Source: Candidatus Terraquivivens yellowstonensis
GTDB taxonomy: Archaea > Thermoproteota > Nitrososphaeria_A > Caldarchaeales > Wolframiiraptoraceae
Length of the DNA stretch: 64,000 nucleotides
NCBI GenBank assembly: GCA_023539445.1
Contig: JAKCEW010000001.1
Location: 124,001 to 188,000, forward strand
Direction of reading: 5' to 3'
Below, piece by piece: positions 50,307-59,915 of the stretch. Position 1 is the stretch's first letter, and every line of letters starts with the position of its first letter. Below the pieces are notes generated by a model. It was not told where the DNA came from and searched no databases. It was given only the letters and a program-made list of their open reading frames with translations. The translations under genes and the position numbers were made by a program.

Positions 50307-52103
50307 GTGTGTATGAAAATCGTACCGGATACTAGCATAGTGATAAATGGCAAGCTTACGGAATATCTTCAGTCAGGGGAGCTGAAGGAATGCGAGTTAA
50401 TAGTTCCCCTCGCGGTCGTCGACGAACTTCAGGCTCAAGCATCAAAAAAACGCGAGCCTGGTTTCATCGGTCTGAACGAGCTTAAAAAGATTAGGGAAAT
50501 TTGTGCAGAAAAAAATATACCTATAAAATTTTCTGGCGAAAGGCCTTCGTTAGAGGATATAAAGCTAGCGAGGAGTGGTAGGATAGACGCATTAATAAGG
50601 GATGTTGCTAAGAATGAAGGTGCAACACTCTTTACATCAGATTATGTGCAAGCTTTAGTGGCCGAAGCTGAAGGAATACCAGTACGCTACATACCTGTCG
50701 AGCCAAAGAAGCTTGAACTCTTATTCGAAAAATACTTCACACCCAATACACTAAGCCTTCACCTTAAGGAAGGTGCACCACCAATGGCTAAAGTAGGAAA
50801 ACCAGGGAACTTAACGTTGGTTAAGCTTAGGGATGAACCGTGCACTCAACAAGAAATATCCGAGATAATAAATGGGATAATCGAGGCGGCTAGGTCGAGG
50901 GAAGATGGTAGTATAGAAATAGTTAGAAGTGGTGCTGTTGTTATACAACTAGGGCCTTACAGGATAGCAATAGCGAGACCACCGTTCTCTGACGGTCTCG
51001 AGGTGACGATAGTTCGTCCAATTGTGAAGCTTACGCTGGAAGACTATCACCTCTCCCAGCGGCTTATGGAGAGGTTGAAAAGCAGGGCCGAAGGTATACT
51101 AATAGCAGGCCAGCCTGGTAGTGGAAAGACGACTTTCGCCTCCAGCCTTGCGGAGTTCTATGCAAGACAAGGAAAAATAGTGAAGACACTTGAATCACCG
51201 AGGGACTTACAGGTAGGCCCCGAGATTACTCAGTATGGGCCATTAGAAGGTGACTTTGAGAAGACAGCAGAGATATTGTTACTCGTAAGGCCGGACTATA
51301 CAGTCTTTGACGAAATTAGAAAGGAAAAGGACTTTCAGATATTTGCTGATATGAGGTTAGCTGGTGTTGGTATGATAGGTGTCGTTCATGCTAGCAATAC
51401 GGTTGATGCCATACAACGCTTCATAGGAAGGGTTGAGTTGGGTATGATACCGCATATAATTGATACCGTGATATTTTTGAAAGATGGTGAAGTGAAGCAA
51501 GTTTACGAGTTAAGTCTCACGGTCAAAGTTCCGACAGGGATGGTCGAAGCAGACTTGGCGAGACCAGTGGTTGAGGTAAGAGATTTTGAGACTGGAAAAC
51601 TAGAGTATGAGATTTATACGTTTGGTGACGAGAATGTTATAGTCGCCGTATCGGATGTTAAACGAAAGCTGAGCAACATAAAGGAGAGAATATTGGCAGC
51701 CGTAAGCCGTTTTGACCCAGACGCCCAAGTGGAAGTTGTATCAACGGATAGGGCTATAGTGAGAGTAAGCAGCGAGAACATACCGAGACTTATAGGAAGG
51801 AGGGGCGAGACTATTAAGAGGTTAGAGGAAGAACTTGGCATAAGGCTGGATGTGGAGTTGCTTACTCCGACTATGGGTGAGGAGGTTCAATTCAAGGTTG
51901 TCGAGTCAGGAAAGACAGTTGATATACTCTTTGATGAGAATATAATAGGCAAGACAGTAAATATCTACGTAGATGGTGAACATATACTAACCGCCATCGT
52001 AGGTAAAAAGGGTAAGGTAAAGGTCTCAAAGCATAGCAGCAGTGGTAAGGCCTTGATGAGCGCTCTGGCAACTGGGAAGAAGATAAAAGCATTCAAGATG
52101 TAG
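50307..52103 (+). CDS. PIN-domain, PilT/VirB11-like ATPase, KH-domain protein
   Basis: A 598-aa three-part archaeal protein. An N-terminal PIN nuclease-like domain (1-130; acidic residues D8, E40, D97 and D112) leads to a secretion-ATPase-like core with Walker A AGQPGSGKTT at 267-276 and Asp-box TVFDEIR. A KH RNA-binding motif follows (LIGRRGETIKRLEEELG near 494-510), then a basic tail. It is likely an ATP-driven RNA-processing or RNA-binding machine. GTG 50307 and ATG 50313 are both possible starts. Confidence 0.9.
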   Translation: MCMKIVPDTSIVINGKLTEYLQSGELKECELIVPLAVVDELQAQASKKREPGFIGLNELKKIREICAEKNIPIKFSGERPSLEDIKLARSGRIDALIRDVAKNEGATLFTSDYVQALVAEAEGIPVRYIPVEPKKLELLFEKYFTPNTLSLHLKEGAPPMAKVGKPGNLTLVKLRDEPCTQQEISEIINGIIEAARSREDGSIEIVRSGAVVIQLGPYRIAIARPPFSDGLEVTIVRPIVKLTLEDYHLSQRLMERLKSRAEGILIAGQPGSGKTTFASSLAEFYARQGKIVKTLESPRDLQVGPEITQYGPLEGDFEKTAEILLLVRPDYTVFDEIRKEKDFQIFADMRLAGVGMIGVVHASNTVDAIQRFIGRVELGMIPHIIDTVIFLKDGEVKQVYELSLTVKVPTGMVEADLARPVVEVRDFETGKLEYEIYTFGDENVIVAVSDVKRKLSNIKERILAAVSRFDPDAQVEVVSTDRAIVRVSSENIPRLIGRRGETIKRLEEELGIRLDVELLTPTMGEEVQFKVVESGKTVDILFDENIIGKTVNIYVDGEHILTAIVGKKGKVKVSKHSSSGKALMSALATGKKIKAFKM

Positions 52104-52361
52104 TTATATTTGCTTAGATTTCAGCTTGAATTCCGTACCAGCACAGTGAACTTCACCTTTTACTCTTCTTATAAATGAAACACATGCAAAGCAATCCAAA
52201 AAAGGCACGTAGCGACCGATGACTGGACAGTTGACACATTCTTTCTTCATGTTAGACAACATCTTCTTACTAATGGCTCCCTTCAAAATCTCTAGGCTTT
52301 CTTTGGAAGGCTTCGGGGGTTTTTCTGCTTGTTCAACCTTTACTAAGTATTTTGTCTCCAA
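52104..52361 (-). CDS. Small zinc-ribbon-like cysteine protein
   Basis: An 85-aa protein with C-x2-C, then 11 residues, then C-x2-C (KECVNCPVIGRYVPFLDCFAC), followed by HC near the end, a likely zinc or iron-sulfur site. The N-terminal 35 residues are basic and helical. Unrecognised. Its stop codon directly abuts the stop of the PIN-ATPase gene. ATG start; no partner gene. Confidence 0.6.
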   Translation of the reverse strand: METKYLVKVEQAEKPPKPSKESLEILKGAISKKMLSNMKKECVNCPVIGRYVPFLDCFACVSFIRRVKGEVHCAGTEFKLKSKQI

Positions 52362-52496
52362 GCACGCGCACCATTTACTACGAGGATCTACTAAGACTTT
52401 AAAATGAAAGCTTTTTTTAATATACTTTTACGTTGCACCCCCTGAATATAGAAAATATATGCAGACTCAGCAGGACGAATAATAGATTTGTTATAA

Positions 52497-53378
52497 TCAA
52501 GAGACTGTCTCTTTTGAGACAAGGAATATTCCGACAATGGTGGCGATTGCCCCGATGATAAAAATCGGGTGAGGTACCTCCGAGAACAGCAAAGCCGCAA
52601 GCGAGGAGGCAACTACTGGCTCGAGTAGGGCACTCGTAGCCGCTTGGGAGGGTGTTAGGCCTTTTAATGAGTAAAAATGTAGCGTGTGACCCAATGCTGT
52701 GGGAAGAAGTGCTAGAGCCACCAAAACAATAAGCTCGGAGAGACCGGGGATATAAAGATTGTTGCCAGATATGCAAATGACAAGAAACATGACCCCAGCA
52801 GCAACGATATATATGAATGGTAAATAGACCTTTTTTCTCAAAGACTTTCCCAAGTTCAAGTAGAGCGCCCAAAAGAAGGCGGCAACCAATGCCTCCAAAT
52901 CACCTATTAGGTTTCCAGGAGCTAAAGAGGCAGTTGACAATGCTATCAAGAATGTTCCAGCGAAGCTGATGGATAAGCCGACTAGTGCTACGAAGGTTGG
53001 TCTTATACCGAAGAACACTAAGCTTATGATCATAGCGAATATGGGTGTAGTATTCACCAAAGTTGTTGCATTCATTATCGTTGTATTCTTAACGGCTGAT
53101 ATGAAGAAAATGAAGTGAAGACCTAGAAGTATGCCGAGCGGTACAGAATATTTAAAGTGAGACATGATTTCTAAGATACTGGGTCTAGAGAGTACGTAGC
53201 TAATTACCGCCAAGAAGGCGGCCGCCATCATTAATCTGTAAAAGCCTATAGTAGCTGCGTCAAGCATAGGGAGAAATCTTATGAATATGGAGGCTGTGCC
53301 GAAGAGCGCGCCACCTGATAATGCCTTCGCTAACGAGGCTCCTTTGGCCCCTCTAAGCCGAAAACGCCATGAATCCAT
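52497..53378 (-). CDS. EamA/DMT family transporter
   Basis: A drug/metabolite transporter superfamily permease of 293 aa with ten predicted helices in two five-helix repeats. GALFGTASIFIRFLP in helix 1 and ATSALLEPVVASSLAALLF in helix 9 (the SxLLEPV pattern) are typical EamA features. Substrates in the family include amino acids and nucleosides; none can be assigned. It reads left as a probable single gene. Confidence 0.88.
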   Translation of the reverse strand: MDSWRFRLRGAKGASLAKALSGGALFGTASIFIRFLPMLDAATIGFYRLMMAAAFLAVISYVLSRPSILEIMSHFKYSVPLGILLGLHFIFFISAVKNTTIMNATTLVNTTPIFAMIISLVFFGIRPTFVALVGLSISFAGTFLIALSTASLAPGNLIGDLEALVAAFFWALYLNLGKSLRKKVYLPFIYIVAAGVMFLVICISGNNLYIPGLSELIVLVALALLPTALGHTLHFYSLKGLTPSQAATSALLEPVVASSLAALLFSEVPHPIFIIGAIATIVGIFLVSKETVS

Positions 53379-53462
53379 GCCTGCCCTTTCGAGTACTGTA
53401 GGTTAAAACAGTTTAAACATAAAAAATATGATAGTAAAAATTTAAGCGTTGTTATGCTGAGT

Positions 53463-53783
<321 letters not shown>

Positions 53784-53954
53784 TCACTTAGAACAAATTG
53801 AAAAATAAGCAATATTTAAATTGTTTTCCAGACTTTATTTCTCGTTTAAGGTAATTGCATAACTAGATATCTGTTGCGCCCCAAAGAACAAACTCCTTAG
53901 AAGATAAATAATTGGTAGGGAAGTCCGAAGAGACAAAGCCCGTGCCTAAACGTA

Positions 53955-54746
53955 TTAGGTCTGCGGTCCGATGACATATGTTACTTGAACACTTACAGAT
54001 ACGCTAGTCACACCGGCTACGATTGTGCTGCCCATGGTTGGTGTCAAGTACTCCGATTTATAGATTGGTTCATACCAATCGGTTATGGAAGCCGTCTTGA
54101 CTCTTATGATCTTAAGACCGAGCGGCCTAAGAAGAGCATCAGCCTTAGCCCTAACATCTTCCAGCGCACTTTCTATGAGCTCAAGCTTAATTTGCTTTGC
54201 CCTATGCTCAGAGAGATAAAAGTTCAAATTGTATATCCGATTGGCTCCAGCTTTAATGGATTCGTCAACAATTTTTTCAGCTATGTCTAACTTATTGGTA
54301 GTGACGGTCAACATGTTGATTACTCTGAAACCTATAACATCCCCGCCCTTTTCGTCATATAGAGGATAGATATTGTACGTTGACGTTGAAATTTCATCAT
54401 CTGCTAGACCCATGGCTTTTAATGTGGATATTACATCACTCATTATCTTAGTATTCTCATTAGCGGCATCTGTGACAGTTTTTGCAAAAGTTTCAACACC
54501 AAGCGTAACAGTGAACATATCTGGTGCTACGTAAATCTTAGCAGAACCTGTGAATGTCACAGTATCCTCCTCTTTTTGTTGTTGAGTAGCTACCTCTCCA
54601 CCACCCGCTATGACAATTACGTTCGTTACAATTGCAATTATTGCAACAGTGGCTAGCAGGCCTAAGACTGTATAAACAATGGCATCTCGTGTACCGGCTT
54701 TTACGTCCACACCATTCACCTCAAGATTCATTACATTAAGAAGCAT
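53955..54746 (-). CDS. SIMPL (DUF541) domain membrane-anchored protein
   Basis: A 263-aa protein with one signal-anchor helix (about 25-48) and an extracytoplasmic SIMPL/DUF541 domain: VTFTGSAKIYVAPDMFTVTLGVETFAKT (in parts), ANENTKIMSDVISTLKAMG and GANRIYNLNF. The family forms ring assemblies at the periplasmic or outer face, and its function is poorly known. It lies 22 bases after the phosphoribosyltransferase gene on the same strand. Confidence 0.87.
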   Translation of the reverse strand: MLLNVMNLEVNGVDVKAGTRDAIVYTVLGLLATVAIIAIVTNVIVIAGGGEVATQQQKEEDTVTFTGSAKIYVAPDMFTVTLGVETFAKTVTDAANENTKIMSDVISTLKAMGLADDEISTSTYNIYPLYDEKGGDVIGFRVINMLTVTTNKLDIAEKIVDESIKAGANRIYNLNFYLSEHRAKQIKLELIESALEDVRAKADALLRPLGLKIIRVKTASITDWYEPIYKSEYLTPTMGSTIVAGVTSVSVSVQVTYVIGPQT

Positions 54747-54768
54747 TTATTTCTAGAAATCAGAACAC

Positions 54769-55386
54769 TCATGCCCTATCGTTTCGGTACTTTATTTTCT
54801 CATTTTGCAGGTTTTTCCTTATTATGTTGATGTCCGAAACTATTTTTTTGAGCTCCTCGAAAGTTTTAGAGATTCCTAACCTTGGAATCATATCCGATGC
54901 CATGTTCCTGACAAACTCGTTAATGCTCCAAGGATAAACTATCCAAGCGTTGATATTTTCGACGTAGAAATCGGGAATGAAAGAAGTATGAGGTTTGATA
55001 TGCAAAGTTGCAGTCTTGAGTTTCTTTGGTTCGAACCCCTTAACATATTGGACTATGTGCCTCATAGTATCACCAGTATCGGCTACATCATCAACTACGA
55101 GAACATCCCTATCCAACAAAGAATTTAATGAAAGGGGTTGATATATCATGATCGTCTCCCTTTCTTCAACTCCTGTGTAGGATCTGCAACCTATTGTGTA
55201 GACCTCACGCATATTTAAGACGTCAGAGAGCATAGTAGCTATTATCGCTCCCCCTCTAAGAATCCCTATAAGCATGTTTGGCTCATATATGGAAGAGATT
55301 TGCTCAGCCAGCTTATGAACAAGCATTTCTATATCGGACCAGTTTAGAGTCAGGTATCGACGGCCGTCAATTACCCTTAAATCCAT
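54769..55386 (-). CDS. Purine phosphoribosyltransferase-like protein
   Basis: A 205-aa PRTase of the type I fold. The PRPP-binding motif is VLVVDDVADTGDTMRH and a conserved ILRGGAIIATML lies earlier. It resembles archaeal hypoxanthine/guanine or xanthine phosphoribosyltransferases that salvage purine bases. The C-terminal 50 residues are extra helices. It may be cotranscribed with the SIMPL gene. Confidence 0.85.
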   Translation of the reverse strand: MDLRVIDGRRYLTLNWSDIEMLVHKLAEQISSIYEPNMLIGILRGGAIIATMLSDVLNMREVYTIGCRSYTGVEERETIMIYQPLSLNSLLDRDVLVVDDVADTGDTMRHIVQYVKGFEPKKLKTATLHIKPHTSFIPDFYVENINAWIVYPWSINEFVRNMASDMIPRLGISKTFEELKKIVSDINIIRKNLQNEKIKYRNDRA

Positions 55387-55522
55387 GTAAAAACTTCTTC
55401 AGCCTTAAATGTAAATATATCGCTGAACTTTAATATCTTATAATAAATTTTTCCCTTGTTTCAAACTCTGTATTGTTTAACAAACACATCATTTAAATTC
55501 AAGCAACCCCTATGATGGGGCC

Positions 55523-56266
55523 GTGAGTTTCATTATGGACATCGCCGTGGAGGTCTCAGAAGTCACAAAAATCTTCGGTAATTTTCGTGCTTTGGATGGG
55601 TTAAGCTTTGAAGTAAAGTCTGGAGAAGTATTTGGACTCATAGGTCCTAATGGAGCAGGAAAGACAACGGCTTTACGGATAATTTCAACACTTCTTCTGC
55701 CCACTTATGGTACTGTAAAAATTTTTGGACTGGACGTTGTGAAAAATGCTGCTACGATTCGTAAAATCATTTCTTACCTTCCGGAGGAAGCTGGTGCTTA
55801 CAGGTACTTATCGGGTTGGGAATACTTAGAATTCATGGCTAAGTTTTACACGAAGGATGATGAAAAGGTACGTGAAATGGTTAACGAGGCTGCCAGAATA
55901 TCTGGGTTAGGTGAGAGGCTGAAAGATAAAACGGGCACTTATAGCAAAGGTATGAAACGCCGCCTTCTAGTAGCAAGGGCACTTATGAACAAGCCGAAGC
56001 TGGCTATTCTTGATGAACCCACCAGTGGTTTGGACGTCATTCATTCCTACCACGTTAGGGAAATAATAAAGAAATATGTTAAAGATTACGGGGTAACTGT
56101 CATCCTCTCAAGCCACAATATGCTCGAGGTTGAGCATGTTTGCGATAAGGTTGCCTTGATAAATAAGGGCAAGGTGATAGCCGAGGGAACACCACGAGAA
56201 CTCGAAGAAAAATTTGAAAGTGAAAACTTGGAGGAGGTCTTCGCCAAGGTGGTCAAGCTTGCTTAA
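55523..56266 (+). CDS. ABC transporter ATP-binding subunit (NatA type)
   Basis: Drives the ABC-2 exporter encoded by the next gene. Walker A is GPNGAGKTT (41-49), the signature is YSKGMKRRLL, Walker B is LAILDEPTSGLD and the H-loop is SSHNML. The GTG start at 55523 is followed by ATG four codons later. Length 247 aa. The last 8 bases overlap the likely start of the permease gene. Substrate unknown; NatA relatives export sodium, drugs or lipids. Confidence 0.92.
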   Translation: MSFIMDIAVEVSEVTKIFGNFRALDGLSFEVKSGEVFGLIGPNGAGKTTALRIISTLLLPTYGTVKIFGLDVVKNAATIRKIISYLPEEAGAYRYLSGWEYLEFMAKFYTKDDEKVREMVNEAARISGLGERLKDKTGTYSKGMKRRLLVARALMNKPKLAILDEPTSGLDVIHSYHVREIIKKYVKDYGVTVILSSHNMLEVEHVCDKVALINKGKVIAEGTPRELEEKFESENLEEVFAKVVKLA

Positions 56267-57548
56267 AGGATTTAGAAACTTTTTGCTGAAGGAACTTAAG
56301 GAATTTGCCAGAGATCCGAAAATACTCCTAGGAATAGTTATAGTTCCTCTCGTACTGTTTTCAGTTTTAGGCGGATTAATGAGTTATGCAATGCAGTCTG
56401 CAGAAGAGAGTACAATAAGATCCAACTTTGTTGTTATAAACAACGATTGCGAGAATTGGTCTTACACTTTCATAAAATTCCTTTCAAGTTCAGGATCTAA
56501 AGTCTTTGTCGAAGAAAATGTTGAGTTAAACGACGGAAAACTCATAGAACTTTTATCAAAGTACAACGTAACTCAAGCTTTGGAGATTCCAAAAGGCTTC
56601 AGTGCGAATATAACGGCACATGCAAAAAATCCTAACATAACGGCCTCCGTTAAATTTTACGTCCACATCACAACCACAAATATTTTCGATGCTACTAGAT
56701 ACTTACCGATAGATGCCACAATTTCACAATTTAACAGAGCACTGGCACCCGACGTTCTTAACATTGAAAAGTCAACAATCATTAAAGGAGAGATCAAACA
56801 TAACGTTGATCCTGCCACGGTGTCAGGATTGATGGTATCTCAGTCCGTTTTCATACCCATCGCTATAATAATTCTGCTCTTCTATTCTATACAATTGGCA
56901 GCAACGTCTGTGGCGATCGAGAAAGAGGAAAAAACTTTAGAAACACTCTTGACGTTGCCGATAGACCGTCTCACGATACTGTTCGGTAAACTTGTGGGTT
57001 CTATGATAATTGCTGCGATTGGTGCGGTAACGTACATAGCCGGTTATGCATATTTTATGCAATCGTTAATCAGCAAAACTACTCCAAATTTTGTTATGGA
57101 TTTGGTCTCGCTAGGTTTGGTCCCTTCCTTTTTGGGTTATGTGCTTCTAGGTGCATCGCTTTTTGTCACAATACTTTCAGCTTTAGCTTTAGCCGTTATT
57201 CTTTCAGCTTTCGCAGGTGACGTTAGGAGTGCTCAATCGCTTGTTGGTTTCATCTATCCCATCATCTTCCTCTCAACTTTTGCTTTGATGTACATAGATG
57301 CTGGCGCATTGCCCTATGCACTTAGGCTGGTTCTGTACGCGATTCCCTTTAGTCACCCAATAATAGTTTCAAAAGCAGTAATAATGGGGGATTATGTAAC
57401 ACCAACCCTTAGTATATTTTATGTCTCATTCTTTACGCTAGCCCTCATGTATGTGGCCTCCCGACTTTTCGCCACAGAGAAGATCTTGACTGCAAAACTG
57501 AAACTCAAATGGTTTACAAAATATGGCAAAACTACCGGAGAACCGTGA
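56259..57548 (+). CDS. ABC-2 family transporter permease
   Basis: The membrane part of the exporter, about 429 aa. Helix 1 is in ILLGIVIVPLVLFSVLGGL, then a large outside loop of about 150 residues and five or six further helices, the common ABC-2/NatB topology. EKEEKTLETLLTLPIDRLTILFGKL is the conserved coupling segment. TTG at 56259 with GGTGG upstream is the likely start; an ATG at 56214 lies inside the ATPase gene in another frame. Confidence 0.87.
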   Translation: MLKGFRNFLLKELKEFARDPKILLGIVIVPLVLFSVLGGLMSYAMQSAEESTIRSNFVVINNDCENWSYTFIKFLSSSGSKVFVEENVELNDGKLIELLSKYNVTQALEIPKGFSANITAHAKNPNITASVKFYVHITTTNIFDATRYLPIDATISQFNRALAPDVLNIEKSTIIKGEIKHNVDPATVSGLMVSQSVFIPIAIIILLFYSIQLAATSVAIEKEEKTLETLLTLPIDRLTILFGKLVGSMIIAAIGAVTYIAGYAYFMQSLISKTTPNFVMDLVSLGLVPSFLGYVLLGASLFVTILSALALAVILSAFAGDVRSAQSLVGFIYPIIFLSTFALMYIDAGALPYALRLVLYAIPFSHPIIVSKAVIMGDYVTPTLSIFYVSFFTLALMYVASRLFATEKILTAKLKLKWFTKYGKTTGEP

Positions 57549-57566
57549 GAACCATGCACATTAAAG

Positions 57567-57670
57567 TGGGGCCGCTGGGATTCGAACCCAGGATTTCCAG
57601 CGCCCCAGGCTGGAGTGTTCTACCCCGCAACGACTCTGCGGAGTCATAGACCATGCTAGACCACGGCCCC
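57567..57670 (-). tRNA. tRNA-Pro(GGG) with a D-stem BHB intron
   Basis: Acceptor GGGGCCG pairs with CGGCCCC, the anticodon stem CCAGC/GCTGG holds loop CTGGGGC (anticodon GGG, proline), and the T arm has GGGTTCGAATCCC. The discriminator is A and CCA is not encoded. The D arm becomes normal only after removal of 28 nt (57617-57644), leaving 76 nt. A TATA-like AAATATAG lies about 27 bases upstream on the same strand. Confidence 0.92.
57617..57644 (-). other. tRNA-Pro intron in the D stem, 28 nt
   Basis: On the transcript strand, exon TCTA pairs with intron TAGA as a 4-bp central helix. The bulges are TG|A and AC|A, and the intron has a 7-pair inner helix (CTCCGCA/TGCGGGG, one U-G). The intron lies between mature positions 23 and 24, away from the usual 37/38 site. 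It is a canonical BHB apart from a short outer helix. Confidence 0.85.
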
Positions 57671-57715
57671 TTAGTGGCATAGTTCTTCGCAGCTATATTT
57701 CAAATTTTTTATGAA

Positions 57716-58702
57716 CTAAAGAGCCTTAAAAACGGATTTGGGTGGTGGATCCATTGCCGCCAATATTGCTCCTATAAGGGGCGCATCATGGCCCAATGGT
57801 GTGGGAACGATATCTGGAACCCTATTAATTGCGTATCGTTCTACGAACGGCTTAAGCTTCTCCACTACCAGGTCGACATTGTTGAGGGCTACGCTACCTC
57901 CTATTGATATCACGGATGGGTCGAATACGTCCACAACGTTTGCGACACCAACTCCGTTTATTTCAGCAACAGTGTCAATGAATGTGAGTGCGAATTCGTC
58001 ACCAGCCCTCGCGTAATCAAATATATCTTTAGCTGAAACGGTATGTATTCCCTCCTTTAACTTACGAGCGAGCGTCGAATTCACATTGTCGTATTTACTT
58101 TCCACAAGAAACTTGGCGAACTTAGGCATAGAATTTCCACCGCAATAAGCCTCCCAATGTCCCTTTTTTCCACAGCCGCATATCATTCCCATGCTCATAT
58201 CTACAACTGTATGCCCTATCTCAGCTGCGTTCCCATCCTTTCCTAAAAGGAGTCTGCCGTCGAGTATTACGCCGCCACCGATCCCAGAACTCATAGTGAT
58301 GTAAACGACATCATCAACGTTCTTTCCGGCTCCAATACGTTTTTCAGCAATTGCAGCGGCATTGCAATCATTCAGAAGAATAAATGTGGCATCGAAATAA
58401 TTGCAGAGAACATCCGCTATAGGAACAACATCGTATGGCATATTAGCGGGCCTGATTATCGCTCCTTTTTTTATATCTAAAGGGCCTATGGCCGCAATAG
58501 ATACTTTAGATATTAAGCGCCTACCTCCATGTTTAGCAGATAATGCGTCGCAAAGCTCAAGCACCTTCATAGGAACTGCCTTGGCGTCGGGAGCTTTTGG
58601 AACAGGCGTACTTGCCTTTTCGAGTATGTGACCCTGCGAGTCAGCAATAGCTACTCGTATAAATGTACCGCCGATGTCCGCAGCCAAGATAAGTTCTTCC
58701 AT
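57716..58702 (-). CDS. ROK-family sugar kinase
   Basis: A 328-aa ROK kinase, most likely phosphorylating glucose or another hexose. The phosphate-1 motif is ADIGGTFIRVAIAD, the catalytic aspartate is in LLNDCNAAAIAE, and the zinc-type motif reads CGCGKKGHWEAYCGG, with a histidine where most ROK proteins have the third cysteine. Archaeal broad-specificity ATP-glucokinases belong here. It starts one base after the stop codon of the MTHFS-like gene, so they form an operon. Confidence 0.9.
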   Translation of the reverse strand: MEELILAADIGGTFIRVAIADSQGHILEKASTPVPKAPDAKAVPMKVLELCDALSAKHGGRRLISKVSIAAIGPLDIKKGAIIRPANMPYDVVPIADVLCNYFDATFILLNDCNAAAIAEKRIGAGKNVDDVVYITMSSGIGGGVILDGRLLLGKDGNAAEIGHTVVDMSMGMICGCGKKGHWEAYCGGNSMPKFAKFLVESKYDNVNSTLARKLKEGIHTVSAKDIFDYARAGDEFALTFIDTVAEINGVGVANVVDVFDPSVISIGGSVALNNVDLVVEKLKPFVERYAINRVPDIVPTPLGHDAPLIGAILAAMDPPPKSVFKAL

Positions 58703-58703
58703 C

Positions 58704-59432
58704 TTAAACCCGTCTCCTATCTCTCAAAAGCTGTTGTAGGATGGGTATTTCCTTTACTTTTTCGGCAGACAAATCCTCCCAGTATATGCCGCTAGGTTTT
58801 GCCTTACGTGGCTTAACTTCATAGAAACTGTTCCTAGTTACTATATAGTCAACTGGTACGTCGTAACGATCGTGCGGTACATATTCAACGATTTGGAGTT
58901 CATGTACTGTCGTTGCAACGGGAACGCTATCATTAACTTTCCCGAGCTCCCTCAATATAGCATATTCTATTTCACCGTAACCCTCGCCTTTACCAAGCCT
59001 CCAGCCCTCTCGGGATACGGCTACAGAACCTAGAACGATTAGGTCTATGCTGGGGGCCTCAGATGGTGAGATTGATTTACCAAACTTAAAGCTACCCTTT
59101 ATAGTGGCAGCCTCATCTACACTATTGCTAGGTATCTTTCTAGGGTCTAATAACAGAAAACCGGAACTTAACCTCGGAGTTGGCATCAGAAGCACCTTTC
59201 CGTCCCTTAATGCCGCACGTCTGACCTCAAGCTGAGGTGAATCTGGATTTACCTTTACAACCTCGGCTTTTCTGTATATGGGCGCACGACATAACATATG
59301 CGCAGCTTCCTCGGCACCCACAAAGTTTGGTATTCTTCCAAATATGGGCTTTGGAAATCTTGCTACGCCTCTTTCTTCAAGCAATCTCCATACAGTTTTT
59401 CTTATTTCGTCTTTTGATACGCTTGTGCACAT
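58704..59432 (-). CDS. MTHFS-like (5-formyltetrahydrofolate cyclo-ligase family) protein
   Basis: A 242-aa protein of the 5-formyl-THF cyclo-ligase family in its archaeal form. The conserved LGKGEGYGEIEYAIL and ATTVHELQIVE segments and the IDLIVLGSVAVSREGWRLG stretch are present. In bacteria and eukaryotes the enzyme makes methenyl-THF from folinate; archaeal members may use other substrates. It directly precedes the ROK kinase gene. Start ATG at 59432. Confidence 0.85.
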   Translation of the reverse strand: MCTSVSKDEIRKTVWRLLEERGVARFPKPIFGRIPNFVGAEEAAHMLCRAPIYRKAEVVKVNPDSPQLEVRRAALRDGKVLLMPTPRLSSGFLLLDPRKIPSNSVDEAATIKGSFKFGKSISPSEAPSIDLIVLGSVAVSREGWRLGKGEGYGEIEYAILRELGKVNDSVPVATTVHELQIVEYVPHDRYDVPVDYIVTRNSFYEVKPRKAKPSGIYWEDLSAEKVKEIPILQQLLRDRRRV

Positions 59433-59514
59433 TTAGCATTACTCAACCCGTTCTTCAGATATTACATCCTATTTATACATCGCCTGACGTTAAGCAGTCG
59501 TAAATTATCGGACT

Positions 59515-59880
59515 CTATTCCAACTTTATCGTCTTTAAGTTTTCGCGCTTAGGTATGACACATATGAACTCAGCGTCTTCAGGTCCGGGATTCGAGTACC
59601 AATGTGGTACGTTCGGTGGTATGAATATGACGTCGCCAGGTTTAACATTATATGTCATATCACCTATACCCACCAAATAGTTCCCTTTCAAGACGTATTG
59701 CTCATGCTCTACGTCTGGATGCATGTGTTTTAATATCCTCCCCCCAGCCTTTATCACAAACTTTCTCATCTCAAAGTTTTCAGCACCATCACGTCTACTT
59801 ATCAACCACTTCATCTCAGTCCTCACAGCATCGGGAACACTTTCCCATTTTATACTATCGCTACTTTTGACAGACATCAT
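59515..59880 (-). CDS. Cupin-domain protein
   Basis: A 121-aa single cupin barrel. Metal-ligand histidines lie in KHMHPDVEHEQYVLKG, and the second motif is PGDVIFIPPNVPHWYSN. Such small cupins bind a metal and may be isomerases or sensors. Genes on either side do not suggest a substrate. Confidence 0.87.
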   Translation of the reverse strand: MMSVKSSDSIKWESVPDAVRTEMKWLISRRDGAENFEMRKFVIKAGGRILKHMHPDVEHEQYVLKGNYLVGIGDMTYNVKPGDVIFIPPNVPHWYSNPGPEDAEFICVIPKRENLKTIKLE

Positions 59881-59915
59881 TGATGTTTTGCAATAATGCG
59901 GCTAATAAATGTTAT

